Shown piece by piece: positions 54,272 to 62,897 of a stretch of 64,000 nt of DNA. Positions within the stretch are counted from its first letter, which is position 1, and the number at the start of each line of letters is the position of its first letter. The notes beneath the pieces are model-generated. The model worked only from the letters and a program-made list of their open reading frames with translations, was not told the DNA's origin and did not search any database. The DNA comes from Castellaniella sp049673105 (GTDB lineage: Bacteria; Pseudomonadota; Gammaproteobacteria; Burkholderiales; Burkholderiaceae_B): positions 1 through 64,000 of the forward strand of contig NZ_JBATXG010000019.1 in assembly GCF_049673105.1 (NCBI RefSeq), given 5' to 3'. The position numbers and the translations under genes are program-made.

Positions 54272-55207
54272 ATGTCGACGCGACGCAGCAGCGCCATGCT
54301 GGATACTTATTTGCTCAAGGTGTTCTGCATCCTGATGGCCGAACGCAGCGTGTCGCGCACGGCTTTGAAATTGAATCAGTCCCAGCCGGCCATCAGCGTG
54401 GCCCTGAAGAACCTGCGGCTGATTTTTCAGGATCAGTTGCTGGTGCGCGAAAAGGGCGGCATGGTGCCCACCGACCGGGCGCTGGCGATTCTGGAACATG
54501 CCAAATCGGCGCTGGCATCCATCGACACCATGCTGGAAACCGACGAGGACTTCGATCCGGCCAGCAGCCATCAGGTGTTTCGCATTGGTTCGCCCGACTA
54601 TCTGGCCCCCGCCTTCGCTGCGTCGGTGGTGACGCGCTTTCGACGCGAAGCGCCCCACGCGCGGCTGGTGCTGCATGCGCTGGGGCCGGATTTCGATTTC
54701 GAGCATTCGCTGGCCGAGGGCAATCTGGATGTGGTGATCGGCAACTGGCCTGAACCGCCTGATCGCATGCATCTGTCGATGTTGCTGGAAGACGAAATCG
54801 TCTGCCTGATGTCGGAGGATCATCCGCTGGCTTCGCGGCGCCTGACACAGGATGATTTCCGCCGTCTTCAGCACGTCGTGCCCACGCCCTATTCCATGAC
54901 GCAGCGCGGCATGATCGACACCGTGCTGACGTCGCTGCGCATCCAGCGCGAGGAATGTGTCGAGGCGCAGTCTTTCATGCTGGCGCCGTATCTGTTGCCG
55001 GGCACCGACCTGGTCTTCACCACGACCCGGCATTTCGCCCAGTACTATGCGGGCTTGCTGCCGCTGACGATCGTGGAATCGCCCATCGACTTCCCGCCGA
55101 TGCGGTTTTATCAGCTGTGGCATGCGCGCAATCACCATGCGTCCTCCCATCGGTGGCTGAGGCATTTGCTGGGGGACTGTGGCCGGGCGCTGTTGGCCCG
55201 GTCATGA
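54272..55207 (+). CDS. LysR-family regulator A of the purine/ureide region (311 aa)
   Basis: N-terminal HTH (about 10-66: TYLLKVFCILMAERSVSRTALKLNQSQPAISVALKNLR) and a substrate-binding domain with LDVVIGNWPEPPDRMHLSMLLEDEIVCLM. AAGGAG precedes the ATG. Divergent from uraD-allA and likely its regulator. It is clearly paralogous to the protein at 56820 (LDVVIGNWLEPPPQMHM). The inducer is unknown. Confidence 0.9.
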   Translation: MSTRRSSAMLDTYLLKVFCILMAERSVSRTALKLNQSQPAISVALKNLRLIFQDQLLVREKGGMVPTDRALAILEHAKSALASIDTMLETDEDFDPASSHQVFRIGSPDYLAPAFAASVVTRFRREAPHARLVLHALGPDFDFEHSLAEGNLDVVIGNWPEPPDRMHLSMLLEDEIVCLMSEDHPLASRRLTQDDFRRLQHVVPTPYSMTQRGMIDTVLTSLRIQREECVEAQSFMLAPYLLPGTDLVFTTTRHFAQYYAGLLPLTIVESPIDFPPMRFYQLWHARNHHASSHRWLRHLLGDCGRALLARS

Positions 55208-55237
55208 TCAGTCTCTCGTGTGCCTGGGCTGCGGGGC

Positions 55238-56623
55238 TTAGATCGCCCAGCCGCCCAGATAGAACACCGCCAGAGCCACGGCGATGGCCAGGGTGCCGAT
55301 GTTCAGTTTTTGCCATTCGCCGGCGAAGACCCGGCCGATCACCAGCGTGGTAAAGCCCAGCATGATGCCGGTGACGATGTTGCAGGTCAGCACGATGAAG
55401 ACGGCGCAGACCATGCCGGCCATCGTGTCCACGGTATCGTCCAGGTTCAGCTTGCGCACACCGCCCAGCATCAGCAGGCCCACGTACATCAGGGCAGGCG
55501 CGGTGGCATAGGCTGGCACCAGGGACGCCAGCGGCGACAGAAAGATCAGCGCCAAAAAGCCCAGGCCGACGATGGTGGCGGTCAGGCCGGTCTTGCCGCC
55601 CGCCGCCGTGCCTGCCGCCGATTCGATGTAGGCGGCAGCGGGCGCGCCGCCCAGGCCGGCCGAGACGATGGAGCTGACCGAATCGGACGTCAGGGCCCGA
55701 CCGCCATTGATGATCTGGCCGTTTTCATCCAGCTGACCGGCCTGACCGGCCACGGCCCGGATGGTGCCGGTGGCGTCAAACACCGCCGTCATGACCAGAG
55801 CCAGCACGCTGGGGATGACCAGCGCGTTGAGGGCGCCGCCGATGTCCATGGCGCCGATCAGCGAGTGCTCGCCGCCAAAGGACGGCAGGGCGAACAGGCC
55901 CTTGAAGGTGACGGCGGGGTCCCAGATCAGGCCGACGCCGGACAGGGCCAGGATGACCAGCAGGATGCCGCCGGGAATGCGGCGGCGCTCCAGGCCGAAG
56001 ATCGCGGCCAGACCGATGACGGACAGCAGCGCCGGCATGGCGTTGAGCGCGCCCAGGGAAACAGGCAGGCCGGGGCCGGGGTTCTTCACCACCAGGCCGA
56101 CTTCATTGGCGGCGATCAGCAGCAGGAACAGGCCGATGCCGATACCGGTGCCGTGCGCGATGCCGATCGGCAGATTGCGCAGGATCCAGGTCCGTACGCC
56201 GGTGACGGAAATGGCGGTGAAGATCACCCCCATCAGGAAGATCGCCCCCAGCGCGACCGCCGGCGACAGGCCTTGGCCCAGCACCAGGTCGAAGGCGGTG
56301 AAGGCCGTCAGGGAAATGGCGCAGCCCACGGCGATCGGCAAGTTGGCCCACAGGCCCATCAGCAGCGACCCGAAGGCGCTGGTCAGACAGACGGCGATGA
56401 AGACCGACGAGGTATCGAAGCCGGCCTTGCCCAACATGGCCGGGACGACGAAGACCGAATAGACCATCGCCAGAAAGGTCGTCAGGCCGGCCAGGGTCTC
56501 CTGGCGCACGTTGGTGCCGCGCGCCGTCAGCTGGAAGCGTTGTTCCAGCCAGGTGGTGGGGGTGATGCCGGGTGCAGCGGAGGTCTTGAACCCCGCAGGT
56601 AAAACGGTTTCCTGCTTGCTCAT
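55238..56623 (-). CDS. NCS2-family purine permease (461 aa)
   Basis: Proton-coupled nucleobase transporter of the AzgA-like (hypoxanthine/guanine/adenine) group: GLTTFLAMVYSVFVVPAMLGKAGFD, LPIAVGCAISLTAFTAF, GIAHGTGIGIGLFLLLIAANEVGLV, SVSSIVSAGLGGAPAAAYIESAAGTAAGGKTGLTA. About 12-14 helices. AGGAGA precedes ATG 56623. It sits among xdh, guaD and the LysR pair, so purine uptake is the likely job. Confidence 0.9.
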   Translation of the reverse strand: MSKQETVLPAGFKTSAAPGITPTTWLEQRFQLTARGTNVRQETLAGLTTFLAMVYSVFVVPAMLGKAGFDTSSVFIAVCLTSAFGSLLMGLWANLPIAVGCAISLTAFTAFDLVLGQGLSPAVALGAIFLMGVIFTAISVTGVRTWILRNLPIGIAHGTGIGIGLFLLLIAANEVGLVVKNPGPGLPVSLGALNAMPALLSVIGLAAIFGLERRRIPGGILLVILALSGVGLIWDPAVTFKGLFALPSFGGEHSLIGAMDIGGALNALVIPSVLALVMTAVFDATGTIRAVAGQAGQLDENGQIINGGRALTSDSVSSIVSAGLGGAPAAAYIESAAGTAAGGKTGLTATIVGLGFLALIFLSPLASLVPAYATAPALMYVGLLMLGGVRKLNLDDTVDTMAGMVCAVFIVLTCNIVTGIMLGFTTLVIGRVFAGEWQKLNIGTLAIAVALAVFYLGGWAI

Positions 56624-56819
56624 GAGCCTTGTCTCCTGGTGATCCGCCGGCTCATGGGCCGGCTTTGTGTGAGGGGCGCGCGGCTGCAAATGCAACCGGC
56701 CCGATTTATTCTAGGGACAAGGTTTTGCGCTGTGCGCGCGCAGCGCTGATGACAATTATCAAGCTGCGCTGATGTGGCTACGGCAGCGGTTGACGCTGTC
56801 GATAGGCCCTGTCAGGGCC

Positions 56820-57776
56820 TTATGAGCCGCCGTGCTCCCCCAGGCTGGCCTGCAGCATCGACGCCACCCGGACGATGCACTGGCGCAGCCAGATGACCTC
56901 GGGCGCGCCGTGGCAGCGGCGATGCCACAGCAGGTAAAAACGCATCGCCGGAAAGGGGAAGGGCGAGGGCAGGATGGTGATGGGCAGATAGCGGGCGTAG
57001 TGCTGGGCGAATTGGCGGCCTGTCGTGAACACCAGGTCGGTGCGCAGCAGCATGCCGGCCACCTGGCCGAAATAGGGGATGGTCATCTGGATGTTGCGCC
57101 GCAGGCCCTGGGCGGCCAGGTAGCCGTCGATGAAGCTTTGCCGTTCGGACACGTAGGGGAAGGGCGCCAGATGGGGCAATTCCAGGTATTGCTTCAGGCT
57201 TAAATCCCGTCGCGCGATGGGGTTCTGGCTGCCCACCATGCAGACGACTTCGTCGTCGAACAATCGCGCCATGTGCATCTGCGGCGGCGGTTCCAGCCAG
57301 TTGCCGATGACCACGTCCAGGCCGCCGTCTTCCAGGCCGCCGGCATAGTCGTAATCCGCATTGATCGGGTGTACGATGAATTTGGCATGAGGCGCTTCGC
57401 GACGCAGAATTTCCGCGATGTTCGGCAGAAACATCGCATCCAGGTAGTCGGGCGCGCCCAGATGAAATTCGCGCGTCGAATGCGCGGGGTCGAAAGCTCC
57501 CGGCGGCTGGGTGATGCGTTCGATGGCGGACAGCGCGTCGTTGGCGTGGGCCAGCAGTTCCAGGCCGCGTTCAGTGGCCACCATGCCGGTCTTGCTGCGC
57601 ACCAGCACCGGGTCGCCGGTGATCTCGCGCAGTCGTCGCAAGGAATTGCTGATGGCCGGCTGGGACAGGCCCAGTTTGATCGCCGCACGCGAGACGCTTT
57701 GCTCGGTCAGCAGAATCTGCAGGATACGCAACAGGTGGGTATCCATGGAATCACGGGTTTTGCTCATGCGGTCCAT
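56820..57776 (-). CDS. LysR-family regulator B, divergent from xdhABC (318 aa)
   Basis: HTH segment HLLRILQILLTEQSVSRAAIKLGLSQPAISNSLRRLREI, then the effector-binding domain. Divergent from xdhA with a 134-bp gap, so it probably regulates xdhABC-guaD. Paralogue of the LysR at 54272; the two share the GNWxEPP segment and RFYxLWH near the C-terminus. Start ATG 57776 or 57767. Confidence 0.9.
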   Translation of the reverse strand: MDRMSKTRDSMDTHLLRILQILLTEQSVSRAAIKLGLSQPAISNSLRRLREITGDPVLVRSKTGMVATERGLELLAHANDALSAIERITQPPGAFDPAHSTREFHLGAPDYLDAMFLPNIAEILRREAPHAKFIVHPINADYDYAGGLEDGGLDVVIGNWLEPPPQMHMARLFDDEVVCMVGSQNPIARRDLSLKQYLELPHLAPFPYVSERQSFIDGYLAAQGLRRNIQMTIPYFGQVAGMLLRTDLVFTTGRQFAQHYARYLPITILPSPFPFPAMRFYLLWHRRCHGAPEVIWLRQCIVRVASMLQASLGEHGGS

Positions 57777-57910
57777 TATTCACGGGGCTGGCGTCGGCGT
57801 CCATGATCAGCGACCCTGATAAGCGCCATCATCGTTTGCGAATGCCGGGGCTTGCGGCTTAGTGCTATCTTGGACCATAACACCCGGCTAGAACATAAAA
57901 AGGTACCACG

Positions 57911-59395
57911 ATGGAGACAACCGCCATTCGCTTTCATTATCGTGGCGAAATCCACGAAGTCACGGATCAGCCCACGACCCGCACCGTGTTGCAGTATCTG
58001 CGCGAAGACCTGGGCTGCATGGGCACCAAAGAAGGCTGCGCCGAAGGCGATTGCGGCGCCTGCACCGTCATGGTCGCCGAACCAGACGGCCAGGGCGGCG
58101 TGACCATGCGCGCAGTCAATTCCTGTATCCAGTTCCTGCCCACACTGGACGGCAAGGCGTTGTACACCGTCGAAGACCTGCGCCAACCCGATGGTTCGCT
58201 GCATCCGGTGCAGCAGGCGATGGTGGACTGTCATGGCTCGCAATGCGGTTTTTGCACGCCGGGTTTCATCATGTCCCTATGGGGCATGTATCTGGCCCAC
58301 GGCCCGCAGGACCCCGCCCCCACCCGCACGCAGATCGACGACGCCCTGTCGGGCAATCTGTGCCGTTGCACGGGCTATCAGCCCATTGTGAGGGCGGCGG
58401 GCGAGATGTATCAACATCCCGCCGTCGAATTCGACCGCGCCGCGCTGGCGAAAGTCCTGAACACGCTGCAGCGCGACGAGGTATTTTCCTACACTCATGA
58501 CGGGCATACCTTTCATGCGCCGCGCACCTTGGCCCAGCTGGCGCAGCTGCGACAGGATTATCCCGATGCGCGCATCCTGGCCGGCAGCACCGACGTCGGT
58601 CTGTGGGTGACAAAACAGCAGCGCGATCTGCCGCACCTGATCTACATCGGTCAGGTAGCCGAACTGCGCGACATCCACCTGGAAGGCGACGACCTGTTGA
58701 TCGGCGCGGGCGCCTTGTTGAATGACGCCTACGACGCCCTGGTGGCGCATATCCCCGAACTGGCCGAATTGCGCCAGCGCTTCGCGTCCTTTCCGATCCG
58801 CAACGCGGGCACGCTGGGCGGCAATGTGGCCAATGGCTCGCCCATCGGCGATTCCATGCCGGCGTTGATCGCCCTGAATACCAGGATCATCCTGCGCCTG
58901 GGCGACCGGGTCCGGGAAATGCCCCTGGAAGACTTCTATCTGGCCTATCAGAAAAACGCCGCTGAACCGGGTGAATTCGTGCAGGGCTTGCGGGTGCCGG
59001 TGCGGGTCGAGGGGCGGCAGTTCCGGGCGTACAAATTGTCCAAGCGATTCGACCAGGATATTTCCGCCGTCTGTGCCGCGTTCGCCGTGGTGCTGGACGA
59101 TGCCGGACAGGTCCAGCAATTGCGCACCGGCTTTGGCGGCGTGGCTGCCACGCCCTGCCGGGCGCGGGCAGTGGAGGCCGCCTTGCAGGGCCAGGTCTGG
59201 GACGAAACCCATGTGCGCGCCGCCATGCAGGCGATAGCCCAGGATTTCAAACCCCTGACCGACATGCGCGCCAGCAGCGCTTACCGTCTGTTGGCATCGC
59301 AGAATCTGCTGTATCGCTTTTATCTGGAAACCGCCCCTGGGGCGCCGTTGGCGACGCATCAGGTGAATACGGCCAATCTGGCCGAACTTGCTTGA
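57911..59395 (+). CDS. xdhA: Xanthine dehydrogenase small subunit XdhA (494 aa)
   Basis: [2Fe-2S] and FAD subunit of the molybdenum hydroxylase converting hypoxanthine to xanthine to urate. First cluster C43, C48, C51, C72; second cluster C112, C115, C151, C153; then the FAD domain with ILAGSTDVGLWVTKQ and FPIRNAGTLGGNVANGSPIGDSMPALIAL. Complete. Its stop overlaps the GAGGAGG ribosome site of xdhB. Confidence 0.96.
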   Translation: METTAIRFHYRGEIHEVTDQPTTRTVLQYLREDLGCMGTKEGCAEGDCGACTVMVAEPDGQGGVTMRAVNSCIQFLPTLDGKALYTVEDLRQPDGSLHPVQQAMVDCHGSQCGFCTPGFIMSLWGMYLAHGPQDPAPTRTQIDDALSGNLCRCTGYQPIVRAAGEMYQHPAVEFDRAALAKVLNTLQRDEVFSYTHDGHTFHAPRTLAQLAQLRQDYPDARILAGSTDVGLWVTKQQRDLPHLIYIGQVAELRDIHLEGDDLLIGAGALLNDAYDALVAHIPELAELRQRFASFPIRNAGTLGGNVANGSPIGDSMPALIALNTRIILRLGDRVREMPLEDFYLAYQKNAAEPGEFVQGLRVPVRVEGRQFRAYKLSKRFDQDISAVCAAFAVVLDDAGQVQQLRTGFGGVAATPCRARAVEAALQGQVWDETHVRAAMQAIAQDFKPLTDMRASSAYRLLASQNLLYRFYLETAPGAPLATHQVNTANLAELA

Positions 59396-59405
59396 GGAGG
59401 CCAAT

Positions 59406-61787
59406 ATGAACATGCGTGTCAATATCCCGGTCGAACTGGACCGGTTGGCAGTCGGCAACGACAGCATCCCGCGGCCCGTGGTGGGCGAACCGGCTGCAGG
59501 CGCATCCAGTCCGCACGAATCCGCGACGCTGCACGTCAGCGGCGAAGCCGTCTATACCGACGACATCCCCGAGTTGCGCAATACCGTGTATGCGGCGCTG
59601 GGCCTGTCCGACAAGCCCCACGCCCGCATCGTCGCGATGGATCTGGATGCCGTGCGCCGCGCGCCCGGCGTGCTGTATGTGTTGACGGCCAAGGACATTC
59701 CGGGCGTGAACGATTGCGGCCCGGTGATTCAGGATGACCCCATCCTGGCAGATGGTCTGGTGCAGTACGTCGGCCAGCCCATGTTCGCGGTGGTCGCCAA
59801 GACCGTAGACCAGGCCCGTCGCGCCGCCCGCCTGGGGAAAATCACCTACGAAGAGCTGCCTTTTCTGCTGACCCCTAAACAAGCCAAGGACGCCGGCGCC
59901 AGCACCACGGACGAATTGCGCCTGATTCAGGGCGACGTGCAAAAGGCGCTGGATGGCGCCCCGGTGCGCCTGACCGGTGTGTTTTCCTGCGGCGGCCAGG
60001 AACAGTTCTACCTGGAAGGCCAGATCGCCTATGCCATTCCGCGCGAAAAAGACGGCCTGCAGGTCTTGTGTTCCACCCAGCACCCCACAGAAATGCAGCA
60101 CGCGGTGTCGCACGCCCTGGGTTGGCAGCGCCATCAAGTCGAGATCGAATGCCGGCGCTTGGGCGGCGGGTTTGGCGGCAAGGAATCCCAATCCGCGCTG
60201 TTCGCCTGCGTGGCGTCCATCTGCGCCGTGCGCTTGCAGCGCCCGGTGAAGCTGCGGGCCGACCGCGACGATGACATGATGATCACCGGCAAACGTCACG
60301 GTTTCTATTTTGAATACGACGTGGGCTTCGATGCCGAAGGTCTGATCCTGGGCGTGCGGCTGGATATGACGCTGCATTCCGGGTTTTCGGCGGACCTGTC
60401 CGAAGCGGTCGCCAGCCGCGCGCTGGCCCACTTCGACAATGCCTATTACATCCCGGCGGCTGACATCCATACGATGTGCGGCAAGCTCAACACCCAGTCG
60501 GCCACCGCCTTTCGCGGCTTTGGCGCTCCGCAAGGCGCGCTGGTCACGGAAGTCCTGATCGATCGTGTGGCCCGCCAGCTGGGCAAAGATCCGCTGGACG
60601 TACGCTACCTGAATCTGTACGGTACCGATACGCGCAACGTCACGCCGTATGGCGAGGTCGTCCAGGGCAATCTGCTGCATCCCATCATCAGCGAACTGGA
60701 AGATAGTTCCGACTATCGCGCCCGCCGCCAGGCCGTGCGTGAATTCAACGCCCACAGTCCCATCCTGAAAAAAGGCCTGGCGTTGACGCCGGTGAAATTC
60801 GGCATTTCCTTCAACGTGCCGGCCTTCAACCAGGCGGGCGCGCTGGTGCATATTTACCGCGACGGGTCGGTGCTGCTGAACCACGGCGGTATTGAAATGG
60901 GTCAGGGCCTGAATACCAAGGTCGCGCAGATCGTGGCCAACACGCTGGGCCTGGATCTGGAATGCGTGCGCGTCACCGCCACCGACACCTATAAGGTCGT
61001 CAACACGTCGGCGACGGCGGCGTCGACCGGGTCCGACTTGAACGGCAAGGCAGCCGAGGATGCCGCCTTGACCTTGCGGACCCGGCTGGCGGATTTCGCC
61101 GTCCGCAAATACGGCGGCAAGGCCGAAGACGTGACCTTCGCCTGGCGCCAGGTCAGCGTCAACGGCAAGACGCTGCCATTTGCGCAACTGGTCGAAGAAG
61201 CCTACTGGGACCGGGTGCAGCTCTGGTCCGACGGGTTCTACAAAACCCCCGGCATCAGCTGGGACAAGGCCACCTGCCGCGGCAATCCGTTCTTCTACTA
61301 TGCCTTTGGCGCAGCCGTGTCCGAAGTCGTCGTCGATACCCTGACGGGCGAATGGAAACTGCTGCGGGCCGACATCCTGCACGACGCGGGGGCCTCCATC
61401 AATCCGGCCATCGACATCGGTCAGGTCGAGGGTGGTTACATCCAGGGCATGGGCTGGCTGACCACGGAAGAGCTGGTCTGGCGCGATGACGGTCGCCTGA
61501 CCACGCATGCGCCGTCCACCTACAAGATCCCGGCGATCAGCGACTGCCCGCGCGACTTCCGCGTGAAGCTGTTCAAGGCCCGCAATCACGCGGATTCCGT
61601 CCACCATTCCAAAGCCGTCGGCGAGCCGCCGCTGGTGCATGGCGTCAGCGTGTTCAACGCCATCGCTGATGCGCTGTCAGCCCTGGGCGATGGGCATGTC
61701 TCGCCCGATTTGAACGCCCCGGCGACCCCCGAAGCGATTCTGATGGCGGCAGAGGGCCTGCGGCAGCGGCACGCCGCGACGGCCTGA
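59406..61787 (+). CDS. xdhB: Xanthine dehydrogenase molybdopterin subunit XdhB (793 aa)
   Basis: Moco-binding catalytic subunit: SGEAVYTDDIPE, GGQEQFYLEGQIAY, RRLGGGFGGKESQS, TAFRGFGAPQGALVTE and the catalytic glutamate in KAVGEPPLVHGVSVFNA. Full length. ATG 59406 has GAGGAGG six bases upstream; a TTG at 59388 is unlikely. Followed by xdhC after 10 bp. Confidence 0.97.
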   Translation: MNMRVNIPVELDRLAVGNDSIPRPVVGEPAAGASSPHESATLHVSGEAVYTDDIPELRNTVYAALGLSDKPHARIVAMDLDAVRRAPGVLYVLTAKDIPGVNDCGPVIQDDPILADGLVQYVGQPMFAVVAKTVDQARRAARLGKITYEELPFLLTPKQAKDAGASTTDELRLIQGDVQKALDGAPVRLTGVFSCGGQEQFYLEGQIAYAIPREKDGLQVLCSTQHPTEMQHAVSHALGWQRHQVEIECRRLGGGFGGKESQSALFACVASICAVRLQRPVKLRADRDDDMMITGKRHGFYFEYDVGFDAEGLILGVRLDMTLHSGFSADLSEAVASRALAHFDNAYYIPAADIHTMCGKLNTQSATAFRGFGAPQGALVTEVLIDRVARQLGKDPLDVRYLNLYGTDTRNVTPYGEVVQGNLLHPIISELEDSSDYRARRQAVREFNAHSPILKKGLALTPVKFGISFNVPAFNQAGALVHIYRDGSVLLNHGGIEMGQGLNTKVAQIVANTLGLDLECVRVTATDTYKVVNTSATAASTGSDLNGKAAEDAALTLRTRLADFAVRKYGGKAEDVTFAWRQVSVNGKTLPFAQLVEEAYWDRVQLWSDGFYKTPGISWDKATCRGNPFFYYAFGAAVSEVVVDTLTGEWKLLRADILHDAGASINPAIDIGQVEGGYIQGMGWLTTEELVWRDDGRLTTHAPSTYKIPAISDCPRDFRVKLFKARNHADSVHHSKAVGEPPLVHGVSVFNAIADALSALGDGHVSPDLNAPATPEAILMAAEGLRQRHAATA

Positions 61788-61797
61788 GGAGACGGCG

Positions 61798-62841
61798 ATG
61801 ACTGCCTGGATCGATCAGGCCCTGTGGTGCCTGGACCGCCAGCAGCCTGTGGTGCTGATCAGCGTCGCTGCCGTGCGCGGATCCGCGCCGCGGGAAGCCG
61901 GCGCCAAGATGCTGGTGTCGGCGGCCCACCAGTGGCTGACGATCGGCGGCGGCCAGCTGGAATGGCAGGCCACGCATGTGGCCAGGGCGCATCTGCAAGA
62001 CCGCGACGATCAGCCCGACCGATGGGTGCGGGACATGCCCTTGGCGGCATCGCTGGGGCAATGCTGCGGCGGCTTGGTCACCTTGCTGTTCGAACAGTTG
62101 CGGGAAGGGGATCGCGACTGGCTGCTGCGGGCGCGGGATCGCCTGCGGGGCCAGGAATCCTTTGAGCGCGAGGTCGGCATCGGCGGGCCCGGCCTGGCCC
62201 CCTGGGTCCGCTTGCAGGCGCCGTCCGCCGCGTCGCGCCCCGGCAATCGATTTCAGGCCAGCCGCCTGCTCGATCCGCAGGATCCGCGCGGCTGCCCGGT
62301 CCTGACCGAACCCCTGGTGCCGGATGCACTGCATGTGGTGGTCTTTGGCGCCGGCCATGTGGGCCATGCCCTGGTGAATATCCTGGGGACGCTGCCTTGT
62401 CGCGTCACCTGGGTCGACGCCAGAGACGATCTGTTCCCCGATTCGGTCGCGCCGAACGTCACCATCGAGGCGACCGACACCCCCGAGGCCATCATCGACC
62501 AGGCGCCGGCGGGCGGCTGCTATCTGATCATGACGCATGATCATGCGCTGGATCAGCATCTGTGCGAACAGCTGATGAAGCGCGGCGATGCCGCTTATGT
62601 CGGGCTGATCGGTTCGGCCACCAAATGGCATAAATTCCAACAGCGTTTTACCGCTCGCGGCATCCCGCCGGAACGCCATGCGCTGATCACCTGCCCGATC
62701 GGCGAACCCGGCATCGAAGGCAAGCAGCCCGCCGTGATCGCGGTATCGGTGGCGGCGCAGCTGATGCGCTTGCGCACCCGCCTGATGCATCAGAACGTCG
62801 CGTCGGCATCCGCGCCGACCGATGTCGCACTGACGCACTAG
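61798..62841 (+). CDS. xdhC: Xanthine dehydrogenase accessory protein XdhC (347 aa)
   Basis: Binds molybdenum cofactor and inserts the sulfurated form into XdhB. N-terminal XdhC/CoxI domain (VVLISVAAVRGSAPREAGAKMLVS, GGGQLEWQA, CCGGLVTLLFE) and C-terminal Rossmann domain (VVFGAGHVGHALVNIL, YLIMTHDHALDQHLCEQLMKRGDAAYVGLIGSATKWHKF). GAGGAGA before the ATG. Same operon as xdhAB. Confidence 0.95.
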   Translation: MTAWIDQALWCLDRQQPVVLISVAAVRGSAPREAGAKMLVSAAHQWLTIGGGQLEWQATHVARAHLQDRDDQPDRWVRDMPLAASLGQCCGGLVTLLFEQLREGDRDWLLRARDRLRGQESFEREVGIGGPGLAPWVRLQAPSAASRPGNRFQASRLLDPQDPRGCPVLTEPLVPDALHVVVFGAGHVGHALVNILGTLPCRVTWVDARDDLFPDSVAPNVTIEATDTPEAIIDQAPAGGCYLIMTHDHALDQHLCEQLMKRGDAAYVGLIGSATKWHKFQQRFTARGIPPERHALITCPIGEPGIEGKQPAVIAVSVAAQLMRLRTRLMHQNVASASAPTDVALTH

Positions 62842-62897
62842 CAGCCTTTACTTCCGGCATTGGCGCCGGCACCTACAAGATTCAGGAGACTTCCCCC

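Noticed and set aside
59247..61640. 797-aa minus-strand ORF opposite xdhB
   Set aside because: Antisense shadow of xdhB with repetitive His/Gln/Gly composition; the plus-strand gene has all catalytic motifs.
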